In this document: positions 38,001 to 47,234 of the stretch, one piece after another
Layout: each line of letters opens with the position of its first letter
Numbering within the stretch: position 1 is the first letter of the stretch
Source: Farysia itapuensis
Taxonomy: Eukaryota > Basidiomycota > Ustilaginomycetes > Ustilaginales > Ustilaginaceae
Assembly: GCA_023212645.1 (NCBI GenBank)
Contig: JALBYC010000024.1
Location: forward strand, 110,280-174,279
Length of the DNA: 64,000 bases
Reading direction: 5' to 3'
Position numbers and translations under genes: made by a program
The notes under the pieces: generated by a model
Seen by the model: the letters and a program-made list of their open reading frames with translations, nothing else
Told to the model about the DNA's origin: nothing
Database searches by the model: none

Positions 38001-40553
38001 TAGTGGCGAAATTCCCTGTGATGTTGCTGCTGTCGATGCCGTGTCAACAGAGCTTTGTCCTGCTTCGCTTTGCGTCTTAGGCGATGAGGTTACGGAGCTT
38101 CCTTGTTGCGCGCGATAAAGCTCGACAGCCCATGAAGGAAGCAGATCGAGCGCTGCCTCACCGTAGCGAGACGCTGTGAGAGTGACAGCTTGACTGATGT
38201 TCAGACTGCTTCGAGCGATCGGCGCGAATGCCTCATTAGGCACATCGGAGGCAGGGATCTGGGGTAATTTGCTGAGGTCGTTTAGCACCAAAGGAATGCT
38301 ATCGCTCTTGAATGACTCTATGTCTAATGGACGAAGGTTGGTCTCCTCAAAGCAAAAAGCATCCAGAATCAGGTTCCAAGCTGACACATTCAGTGGCAGG
38401 TCAGTGACCAAGTCAGCTGACTCGGACCGAGCTTGTCGATACAAACTACAAAGTCCGGTGGCGAACGTTTCGTCCAGTAGACCGGTCTCTTTGAGCAGCG
38501 GTGCAACGTATGTGGCACTTGTTACAAGTTGCAGATTGGCCTGGATAACCGGCGGGTCAAGACCAAAGATGTTGCTCGCAACGGCTTTGAGATGCCCAGC
38601 AAGGCGCTCGCCCTCTGTGTTTGACAGGTCAAAATGTTCTGCGAACAGGCCAGCCCACGTCATATTGGACCCCGCGTCGACGAAACGCTTACTGTCAAGC
38701 AATCTTTGAGAGACACTGAAAATGGCCGTCAAAGCTGGCGCAGCTTTGTCTGATTGATCTTTGACAAGAAGCACGAGCTTTTCCGGTGTCAGGGATCGGA
38801 AGAATGTGTCCATGACCCCGAGCGTCAAATCCAGGGTGGCATTCACATTCTCAGCAGTTCCAGCAGTGAGCATGGCGTCGACTTTACGAACGCAGGCCGA
38901 TATCGCCTCGGTTAGCGTCGAGAGCTGAGGTTGGCTATAAGTTCTGTCAACTTTGTCGATGTATCTCGATAAAATGTGCGGCAAGGTTTCAAGCTGCTCG
39001 CCCGACTGGCCAACAGCAGTGATGAGCTCTTCAATCACGTCAGCAGAGGGCAGGGGTAGCTTTCCATGAGCCGGCGTTGATTGCAAAAACCATTTCAGAG
39101 CCGTTGCTGTGTCACCTTGAGAAAGGAAGCCCATGATCATCGCCGAGACGACTGTCGAATGAAGAGGGGGAGCGAGCTCTCCCCCATTGAGCAGGTTCTC
39201 GAAATGTGAGACAGCTCCAGCGGAATTATTGAGAGCAAAGTGAGCCTCAATCAAGGCAACCCAAACCGAAACGTCGCGTTTGCTATCCCAGCGGGCGGGC
39301 TTCCCGACGGTTTGGTATTCTCGGAAGACTTGATCGCAAGCGTTGAGCTTCCTGGCTGAGAATGCTTCTGTGCTCTCGTCTGATTTTTGTTGTGGATCCG
39401 TAACAAAGGTCTTGATGAGAGACACGTATGTTTCAGGACTAGCATGTACTTTCAGAAGGACGGAATTCTCCAGTAGATCTAGAACGGTGAGCGCCATGCT
39501 GACATCCCCTCTAAGGGCACAGCTGTTGAGAATGGCATTGTAGGCCGTATTACTGCTGAATTTGATTTGGCTTTTGTGTGCTACCTCCATAATCTCGAGA
39601 GCCCTGCCATAATGGTCCTCATCCTTGACAGGGGCTTTCGCATCAGGATTGAGTTCAGCGTCACGGGCACATAGCGCTTTGACAAGCAGTGCGAATGTTC
39701 CGCTATTGGGAGAAAGACCTGCTTCAATCATATCGGTGTAGACGTCGACGATCTCGCCAATGGACTGGCCTTCTTTGCGGGTGGACAAAAGGGATGCCAT
39801 CATAGTGTTGAAATGCAAAACACTATGCTTGAAGCTGGGCAGTCTGTTGGCTGCCTCGATATTGTCACGCACCGCTTGCGCATCGCCTCGTTTCGTTGCG
39901 TACCTCAAGTTTCGCAAGATAGACTCGACACTGTCTACGTTGCGATCAGGTCCTCTGGAGACCGTTGACGACCCTATTTCGTCCACAGACTCTATGTCTG
40001 CATTTTGTGCTGTGATTGTAGGTCTTGATTTGTTGCTGAGAGTGGGCTTCGACGCAGAACTTGCGCTTGTAGGTTCTAGGAACTGTGGGGAGCTAGATGG
40101 AGCAAACGTCTGAGCAAAACGGACTTGCCTATGCTGAGTTGAGGAGTTCCCGCTGGTCAGGAACAAGGTGCGTCCGTGACGAGCTGTAGAGGTGATACCC
40201 AGAGATGACGATTGATTCAGGCGCGCATCTTCATCGTCATCGTTCGTCTTGCTGTCAGTTGTATCGGAAGACGTTGAAGTTGCCTGTGACAGTGCTCGGC
40301 TTGATTGCTGATATGTAGAATGAGCGCCACGACCTGCATGGTACTTGGCACCTCCAGCCCCGGTACCTGCCGAGCTGCCTCCGCTACTCAGGCCAGAAGT
40401 CCAGCCAGAGGCGGAGGTAGAGCCATTTCCATTCGTAGCACCATGAAAGGCTCCTCGAAAAGTGCTACCTGTGTTGTGCGCTGCACTAGCAGCAGATTGG
40501 GCTGCGCCCCTCCATATGTGAGAGGCAAGCTTGGCAGCCGAGCTCACGGGCAT
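35070..40553 (-). CDS. Fusion protein: mitochondrial PPR protein joined to an NDUFAF5-type complex I assembly methyltransferase
   Basis: One unbroken frame of 1827 residues. Residues 1-40 are Ala/Ser-rich with basic residues and no acidic ones, a plausible mitochondrial presequence. Residues about 240-1375 are helical with pentatricopeptide repeats. Clear tandem 35-residue units lie near 1028-1170 ([57 protein letters not shown]). Residues 1442-1827 are a complete NDUFAF5 homologue: FTIFDRGVK at 1465, a SAM site VELGAGPG near 1528, [30 protein letters not shown] and [13 protein letters not shown]. NDUFAF5 hydroxylates an Arg of the NDUFS7 subunit in complex I assembly. The linker near 1412-1441 itself resembles a presequence. 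Whether one protein or two are made cannot be read from DNA. Confidence 0.88.
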   Translation of the reverse strand: [1827 protein letters not shown]

Positions 40554-40901
40554 AAATGAGGGCGGAAGACAGCTTCCGACTCAGGGCTATGCGAATAGTA
40601 GCAATGGGGGTAGTGGTGTTGGACACCTTGTTGACGAAATAGGTGTGTCAGTTGTAGAAATCTGAAAGGTGAACAGGGTGGCTGAGTCAAATCCAAATTT
40701 CTTCTTATCCGTCTTCCGAGCGGAAAGAGTCGGAGCTTAACCCGTTAGGCATGTCAGATTCCAAAATCTGTCTCACAGAGCGCTAGAGCGGCACAGCGCA
40801 CTCATTCACAATCCCCTCCACATAATCCGGTCTTGCCCGACACATTCTCGTGACCACGCATTTACACAATGTGAATAGCTTGTTCCGTGGAGGTGCACAG
40901 T
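40554..40901. other. Intergenic region with no gene seen
   Basis: This 348-bp stretch is the 5' side of the PPR-NDUFAF5 gene and the 3' side of MED13. A short hairpin (stem CAGATT/AATCTG) lies near 40756-40771. I could not fold a tRNA around it. Confidence 0.55.
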
Positions 40902-43900
40902 TCATTCTACAATTACGTCGGTGAGATGAGCCTGTAGCATCTGTATGACGCCAATGTGCCATGGGAGATGTGCCCATGGCGCGGACAGCTGATGACGTTC
41001 TGTGCTGATCAATCTCAATTCGTGAAGATTGCGAGCAATAGCATCCACTTGCTTGTTCCACCTAGCTTCGTCTTCTGCGTCACTGTGTGGCGAGGTGACC
41101 GAACTGTTATGAGACGCTGCCTTGAGTCGCTCGCTCAGCACAAGATCGATGGCAAGCACGTGGCAAGTGTTGTCTCGCGCAATTGGCAGCATCGATCCAT
41201 CCTGACCGCCTGTGGCAACTTTGCGGGGTATGTGTGAGAGCATCCTAGAGCTTAGGGCCGCGACTGCATCTTGATCACCATCGCGACAGGTCCAGTCGAG
41301 CGGCAAAGCTTGACGTGGTCTGACTAGCTGTGATATATCCGAAACATTCAGCAAGACGGAGCCAGTCTTGTCCGAGCTGCTGCTCTGACCAGTCCATTCA
41401 GGTGATGCTCGTACCTGCTGGCTTCGCTCTGATAGGATAGCGCCTGTTTCGTCGGCACGGACGCTCACCAGACAGAGGCTTTTGATGCCGTTGCCATGAT
41501 TGAACGAACGGTATTGGTCAAAGAGCGAGGACCAAGCTGCCGTTTCAACTTGACTGAGGACTCCAGATTTGGTGATGATCATTCGCCACTGCACAGAAGC
41601 CTTGCCTGCCTCGGCCAGTGCAAACGTCCAGACGGTTTCCACCATTGCCTGTGCAGTGTCCTTTGTTAACAGTGCGTCCACTGCATATCCACTAGCTCTT
41701 TCATCGATGCTGCTGACAATCATCATCCGTCTACTGCCGCTGTCGCACGATGTATAACCGACGTGAAGGAGTGCGTGGTCATCGAGCGCGCGACAACCTT
41801 CTTCGGCTGGCAGCATCGCGAATTGAGATCTTGGGATCGAACGAGTGGACAGAGCAAAAGCAGGAAAACGTATGCTTGCAGACAAAGGACCTGTTTCGCG
41901 TCCATGCAGGATCTTGCCCGGCTGTCTCCGAACCAGACGTCGAAGCTGATCGTACACTGAGAACGCCAGGCTGCGGAGCGATTGAGTGTGTTGACCAAAG
42001 CCAAGATTCGCACTCTCCGTGATCATAGAGGCAGCAATGGGTCGCACGATGAAATGCTCAGAAAGCGCTCCGACTTGGTCTCTGAGCAACTCCTTGAGGT
42101 CTGTCTCGAAGCGCAAGAGACCGTGATACCCGCTCCTGTGACAAATGTCAGACGACATACTCTGCATCGTATAGAGGACCACATGCTTGCCCTGTAACAA
42201 AGGTATCTGAATTCGGCTCGAGATTGACCGCAGTGTATCAAGCCACGTGTCGCTGTCCTTGATTAGCTTGTCCAGATAGCTCGACAGACCAGATTCGAGC
42301 TCATCGGCAACTGCTAAGATTGTACTTTCGTCACCTTCATGCGTCCCTAGCTCAAAGGTGTGGAAGGTGGCTTGCATCCTCTCCAGCCAAGCTGCGATCT
42401 CTTCGAGCCATGCTGCAGAAGCGTGAGTGAGCAGTACCATGGCCATGATGTGTTTTGGGCCTCCGACAGCAGAAAGCTTCGTCTTGTCCCAAAGACTGAG
42501 TGCAGACGGAAGGGCTTTGAGTACTGAACCCTGGCAGCCAACAGCAATTCTGGTGGGCTCGAGCACTACGATAGCCGAATCTGTTTCTGAACTAGTTACA
42601 CCTGATACTCCATTAGTTGTCAAGTCGCCAACGCTAGGTGCCCTTGGTGAAGAGTTATCAGCAACAGCCATAGATGACATCATGGCATCGAGCACCTCTA
42701 GTTTTTCGCTCGTAGACGCTGAAGTCGTGCGTGTCTGCACTTGCTCATTGCTGTACATGCATCGGAATTGAGGGTTTTCGGCCAGCCAGCTGCATGTTTT
42801 GGACAGCATCCATTGTTTCACCGACGGCCGCTGCGAGCGTGCACTTTGCATACTACGCGTAGGAGATCGCTGTACGAAAGCGGGAGCAGCAGCAGAGGCC
42901 CAGCCTGCAACAGTAGCAATCGAGTTCTGCACCAACTGCTCTTGCGACTGAAGCGTGAGAAGGTTGCTGGGTCTATCCACGTCAGTGGAATCATCACTGT
43001 TGGCCTCATCTTCGCTGCTGGTAGCATCGCTATCGGAGACTTCTCCTGTAGCGCGGCCTGGAACGCCATCTGCAGAGCGCGGCGTAAATGCAGGTTCCGT
43101 CTTGCGCTGGCGAGAGCTGTGAGCGTGGCTGATTGTCGGCATCTTGTGACGACTCATGCGTAGTTGCAGAAGCGCTTGTCCCTTTCGGCTTAATGAAGCG
43201 GATGGCGATAAGCGCGCTTCAACACTTGCAGCGTGAAGTGGAAGCTGCCGTAGATGTTCGGCAGAGTCTGATCGCTCTGGTCTCTCGAGACGCTTTGGCC
43301 CATTGGGTAGGCTAGACTCATTGGCGCTGACGCTTTTGGGTCTGGAATCGAACTTACCCCTCTGGTTATACTTGTGACCGACACTGCTTCGATTAGCCTG
43401 TGACGATCTCTGCACAGACGTCCTGGGTGCTTGCTGACTGAGCGGCAGGAAGGGAAGCGGAACGATGGAAGGACGCAACCTGCCAGTACTATCAAGGCTT
43501 TCAAGCGCAGTCTGCATCTTGCTGCTGTCCCCTTTGTGCGGATACAACTCCTCTTCGTTGTCATGCCGCATTGCAAGTGACGCTCCAGGTTGTTGCGGAC
43601 GAAAGGAGTGAATCTCTCTTGGATGCGAGTCGAGAACAGTGACACTGTCTCGGAACTCTTCATTGGGAGAATAGGGTGTTCGCGGTGTCTTGAGGCTATG
43701 GTTGCCGAAGGCTGGGGAACTCTCAGTCAGCGAGCTCGGCGTAAAAGCCGGCAGGGAAGCAGGATCTCCAAAGGACATCGGTCCAGTCTCGCGAGGTGTC
43801 ATTGAGCTGACGGAAACAGTGCTTGCGGGGGCAGGATGCAGGATGGGTAAACGGTGCTCTGGCTGGTCAAACATGCTGCCCGGATGCGCATGGCTGTCGT

Positions 43901-46124
43901 GACGTGTAGTCGTTGGCGAGACCATGACGTCGTTGATAGCAGGGATGGTGTTAAACAAGGCATCCAGGCTGTTCTGGTCCACTCCTGACATGGCAAAGTC
44001 TTCAGCGGAAGGTGCTGATCTGGGCCCATGCATCGACGTCAAGGAGCTTGTTCCGTTGGCAGAAGCGAGCGAATTGTTCGAGCGATTGAACAGCTCTTGC
44101 ACTGCTGCTGATGATGCAGCGTACTCGGCCTGGTCCGCGCTGTCGAGACCAAAGGCCCCGCTGTCGAAGAAGGAGAAGTCATCCTCAGTCAGCAGGTCGA
44201 GGTTATTGAAAGCCTCGCGGTCTTTTCGAGCTTGCGTCTGATGCGGTGTGACTTGCTCCCCTTGCTGCTGAGCTGCTGTTCGAGGAGAAGCAGAATTCTG
44301 TAGGTCGAGATGTGACGACGAGAATTGGCCTTGCTCGTTGTGCACCGGCAAGGACGCAGCCTCTAATGCAGACTTCGCAGATGCCTCGGGTGCCGCTGAC
44401 TGGAGTGATTCGATTCCCACAATCTGCTGCATCCATGCGAGCTCGTCGACGTCTGAAGTAGCGTTGTCGGCAGATCTTCTCTGTGCGTCCTGTTGTGAGG
44501 AAGAAGAGTCGCGTTCCGACTTGTCATCGAAGCCAGGGAATGAGGCACTAAATGGCTCGGGCTTGGTGGGCGAGAAATCGGCTTGGCTCGGCGAGGATTC
44601 AAGATGGTCATCATCGCCTGGAGCGTAAGGCGAAGTGTGATCCGAATTGACATCCTGAAGCACCTTCAAAGTGAAGGAGGCCAACTCTTTGAGAGGAATA
44701 GCAGGCTGTAATGCACTTGTTCTGTGTTGTTGACCTTTGCCTGCGAAAGGGAGAGGGTCCTCATACATGACCAGGCAAAGTGCAGTTGGCCACAAGAAGC
44801 GCCTGGGTTGCCCTGTGGACTCGTTTGTGGGCACGCTACACAATGCCCAGGAATCAATAGACCTGGAGGCTCCCAGAACATGTGCGAATGCTGTCTGCAA
44901 TGAGGACATGTTACCTTTCCCCAATGCAGAGGAGCTGATGATCGTCGTTGATTCAGCCTGCCACCCAAAAGGTGTCAAGATCAAGGTTCTCTGTGGATGC
45001 GAGACAACGTTATCCACTTTGAGGGGTGATATTGGCATGGCGGACAATTTGCTGCACACGGCACGAATGAATAGTGCCTCACTCGTCATTGTGACGAGGA
45101 AGTCAGTCAACACACTGTACTCGTCGATTTGCTGGTTCATGAGGCTTGTCAGCGCTGACGAACTGGTCGGGTGTGGTAAGCTTGATACGGTAGCGAAGAC
45201 AACAGAGCTCCTGAGAGGCAGCCGAATGTGCAAACGTTGAGAGGCATCGACGTTGTGTGTGACTTGTTTCGCTACTAGCCGGGCTGCCTCGTGCCTGAGC
45301 GCTTGGAGCAGGGCATTGTGTGCTTGCTGATTCGAGGACGACAGTATGGCGCGCTTGCCTTTGAGCTCCTTCCAGTTCGGGTTGGCGTGTGTGAGGAGGT
45401 AGCTTCCACAATCAAGATGCGCCGAGGCAGAGAGACGCGAGAGAGCTTGCTTGTGCTGTTCGGAGAGGGCAGTCAAGCTCGCCAAGGTATCTATGGTGTC
45501 ATTGCTCGTCGGCCGGCTACCTTCGATCGCAGGTTCTTCCCCCTTCTGGGCTTCTGTTGAAGCTTGCACCTGAACTGCAAAGACCCAAAGAGATACGTCG
45601 GGAGCTTGCGCATCCTGGCTGGTGAATTTTGCCGAGGACCTCTGTTGAACGAAGAAAAGAGGACATCGGAGCAACACTGGCAGGTATCGGCTATCTTGGG
45701 TGTCCTTGCCGGGACCATCGTGAGGACCATCGTGAGCAAGTGAGCTGAAAGCGGTCAGCTGCTGCACAAAGCTCGCTGTGTCTGCTGCAGGACTGGGCAA
45801 AGCGCTGTAATGTTGCCAATGGATGCGAGTGTCTGCGGGGAAAGCTTGCTTGATGAGAGACACAGGCGTTTGCGCAGTGAGCAAGGAGAGGTGCCGGACT
45901 GATCGAGCCGAAGAAGGGTAGAAACTCGGTGTCACAGGCTGTCGATTGGCTGATGAAGTCGAGGCCAAAGATCTGGCTGAGAGAGAAGCAGAGCTATGAG
46001 GAGGGCGCTGATTGGCAGCAAGAGTGTTGGTATTACTGCCGCTGGACGAGCGCGCATGGTGAGAATACAAGGACGCTGGGCCAGCCGGAGTCGGGTTCGG
46101 TTGCGATGGGCCTGGTGCCCGCAT
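40902..46124 (-). CDS. MED13: Mediator complex subunit 13 (CDK8 kinase module)
   Basis: The frame opens from a GTG at 46136; the first ATG is at 46124, giving 1740 residues. After a Ser/Pro/Asn-rich N-terminus of about 75 residues comes the MED13 N-terminal fold (TPVSLIKQAF, ADTRIHWQHYSAL, then RRFLWPTALCLVMYEDPLPF near residue 450). A long disordered middle region follows. The C-terminal ~550 residues have the PIWI-like core: VLEPTRIAVGCQGSVLKALPSALSLWD, then the end block STERHQLSAPWAHLPWHIGVIQMLQ, which matches the conserved close of MED13/Ssn2. MED13 links CDK8, cyclin C and MED12 to core Mediator in the nucleus. Assignment rests on these end blocks and on length; the middle is unalignable by eye. 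Confidence 0.8.
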   Translation of the reverse strand: MRAPGPSQPNPTPAGPASLYSHHARSSSGSNTNTLAANQRPPHSSASLSARSLASTSSANRQPVTPSFYPSSARSVRHLSLLTAQTPVSLIKQAFPADTRIHWQHYSALPSPAADTASFVQQLTAFSSLAHDGPHDGPGKDTQDSRYLPVLLRCPLFFVQQRSSAKFTSQDAQAPDVSLWVFAVQVQASTEAQKGEEPAIEGSRPTSNDTIDTLASLTALSEQHKQALSRLSASAHLDCGSYLLTHANPNWKELKGKRAILSSSNQQAHNALLQALRHEAARLVAKQVTHNVDASQRLHIRLPLRSSVVFATVSSLPHPTSSSALTSLMNQQIDEYSVLTDFLVTMTSEALFIRAVCSKLSAMPISPLKVDNVVSHPQRTLILTPFGWQAESTTIISSSALGKGNMSSLQTAFAHVLGASRSIDSWALCSVPTNESTGQPRRFLWPTALCLVMYEDPLPFAGKGQQHRTSALQPAIPLKELASFTLKVLQDVNSDHTSPYAPGDDDHLESSPSQADFSPTKPEPFSASFPGFDDKSERDSSSSQQDAQRRSADNATSDVDELAWMQQIVGIESLQSAAPEASAKSALEAASLPVHNEQGQFSSSHLDLQNSASPRTAAQQQGEQVTPHQTQARKDREAFNNLDLLTEDDFSFFDSGAFGLDSADQAEYAASSAAVQELFNRSNNSLASANGTSSLTSMHGPRSAPSAEDFAMSGVDQNSLDALFNTIPAINDVMVSPTTTRHDSHAHPGSMFDQPEHRLPILHPAPASTVSVSSMTPRETGPMSFGDPASLPAFTPSSLTESSPAFGNHSLKTPRTPYSPNEEFRDSVTVLDSHPREIHSFRPQQPGASLAMRHDNEEELYPHKGDSSKMQTALESLDSTGRLRPSIVPLPFLPLSQQAPRTSVQRSSQANRSSVGHKYNQRGKFDSRPKSVSANESSLPNGPKRLERPERSDSAEHLRQLPLHAASVEARLSPSASLSRKGQALLQLRMSRHKMPTISHAHSSRQRKTEPAFTPRSADGVPGRATGEVSDSDATSSEDEANSDDSTDVDRPSNLLTLQSQEQLVQNSIATVAGWASAAAPAFVQRSPTRSMQSARSQRPSVKQWMLSKTCSWLAENPQFRCMYSNEQVQTRTTSASTSEKLEVLDAMMSSMAVADNSSPRAPSVGDLTTNGVSGVTSSETDSAIVVLEPTRIAVGCQGSVLKALPSALSLWDKTKLSAVGGPKHIMAMVLLTHASAAWLEEIAAWLERMQATFHTFELGTHEGDESTILAVADELESGLSSYLDKLIKDSDTWLDTLRSISSRIQIPLLQGKHVVLYTMQSMSSDICHRSGYHGLLRFETDLKELLRDQVGALSEHFIVRPIAASMITESANLGFGQHTQSLRSLAFSVYDQLRRLVRRQPGKILHGRETGPLSASIRFPAFALSTRSIPRSQFAMLPAEEGCRALDDHALLHVGYTSCDSGSRRMMIVSSIDERASGYAVDALLTKDTAQAMVETVWTFALAEAGKASVQWRMIITKSGVLSQVETAAWSSLFDQYRSFNHGNGIKSLCLVSVRADETGAILSERSQQVRASPEWTGQSSSSDKTGSVLLNVSDISQLVRPRQALPLDWTCRDGDQDAVAALSSRMLSHIPRKVATGGQDGSMLPIARDNTCHVLAIDLVLSERLKAASHNSSVTSPHSDAEDEARWNKQVDAIARNLHELRLISTERHQLSAPWAHLPWHIGVIQMLQAHLTDVIVE

Positions 46125-47234
46125 GCTTGGAGCCACTTGAGGTGACTAGCTCGCCATCCGTCGTTGCGCGTTGCTGATTTGTGATGCGAGGACACGGCAG
46201 AGCTGTCGTACATCGTACCGCAAACTCATCTCCCATCGGTCAAATCGGGCTTTCATCTGTTACTTTCTCTTTTCAGTTTTCGCTCAAAAAATGTCGGAAT
46301 AAATTGCAAGAAACGCTTGCCAGAAAAAGGGGAGACAAAATCGGCCCTTCTGAAAGTGTACACACGATTATTTCCCTTTGAGCGGTGGAGTGGCGCAATA
46401 ATGGACAAGACGAGGCCCCGGCGAATGTCTTGGGACAGCATGGGACAGACCGCGTCCCTTGAAGATGTAAAGCTGTGCAAATAGGGGGTTCGTGCGGTCG
46501 GAGAGTCTCCGTTGGAAGTTAGTTGGCACTCGGCACCCGAGCGTCTAAAAGCAAAAGTGTTGGTGTTTTTGAATTTGCGCTCCTTCGGTGCTAGCTGCAG
46601 CAAGTTGCATATTGAATTCAAAAAATTTGTAGTCACTGCCAGAGACCAACACATGACGCGCAGACTAAAAATCAAACTGTGGACAATCACAACAACACGC
46701 TCGGCAGAAAGTGACACTCTGCCTCCTCTATTGGAGAGAGTGCCAAGCCAAGCTTTCGGACTAAGCATCGCCACACACCGACCGATGCGCGACGGAACAG
46801 CTTTTGGGCACTGCGTCACACCCAGAGCTTGTTGCCAACTAGCTGCGCGCGCAACAGCGACGACAAAGGGGAGCGGAGGGGACACTGCGGTGTCAAACTT
46901 CAACCCTGTTTGGCAGGCTAGCGAGAGCAAGAATCTCGCCTCCGCACAATGATGCGAGAGTGAGCGGAGCCTGCATGTCAGCTTGTTGTTTCGGTCTTGT
47001 TGTGCATCGGCTGGCGAGCCAAGATCTGCAGGTCTGTCGATCCTCGCCTCTTGTCTTTCTTATTCAACCCCCCTTGCTCGTCTGCCCTCCCTCCCTTCCT
47101 TCCATCCACCATACTTGTCCACTCCCCTCTGTCGTGTGCCCTTCCCCTTCCCTTCTTCCCTTCCACCCTGCTCTGCGAGCACATCAGCTTCACTCTCGGT
47201 CACACTCTCTCTTTCGGCATTACAACAACACAAG
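46125..47234. promoter_or_regulatory. Long divergent intergenic region between MED13 and the GH128 gene
   Basis: At about 1.1 kb this is the longest gap in the window. It should contain both promoters. A reversed CCAAT box (ATTGG) is at 46730-46734. The last ~170 bp before the GH128 ATG (47064-47215) are a strongly pyrimidine-rich tract of CCCTT/CTCT type, typical of highly expressed fungal genes. Frames of 225 codons (minus) and 146 codons (plus) overlap each other here and show no protein-like features. Confidence 0.5.

Noticed and set aside
40720..40800. Possible tRNA around a small hairpin
   Set aside because: The anticodon-like loop has the wrong size and no D or T arm could be paired on either strand.
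46253..46930. 225-codon minus-strand frame in the MED13-GH128 gap
   Set aside because: Composition is not protein-like, an opposite-strand frame overlaps it, and no motif is seen; kept as intergenic.
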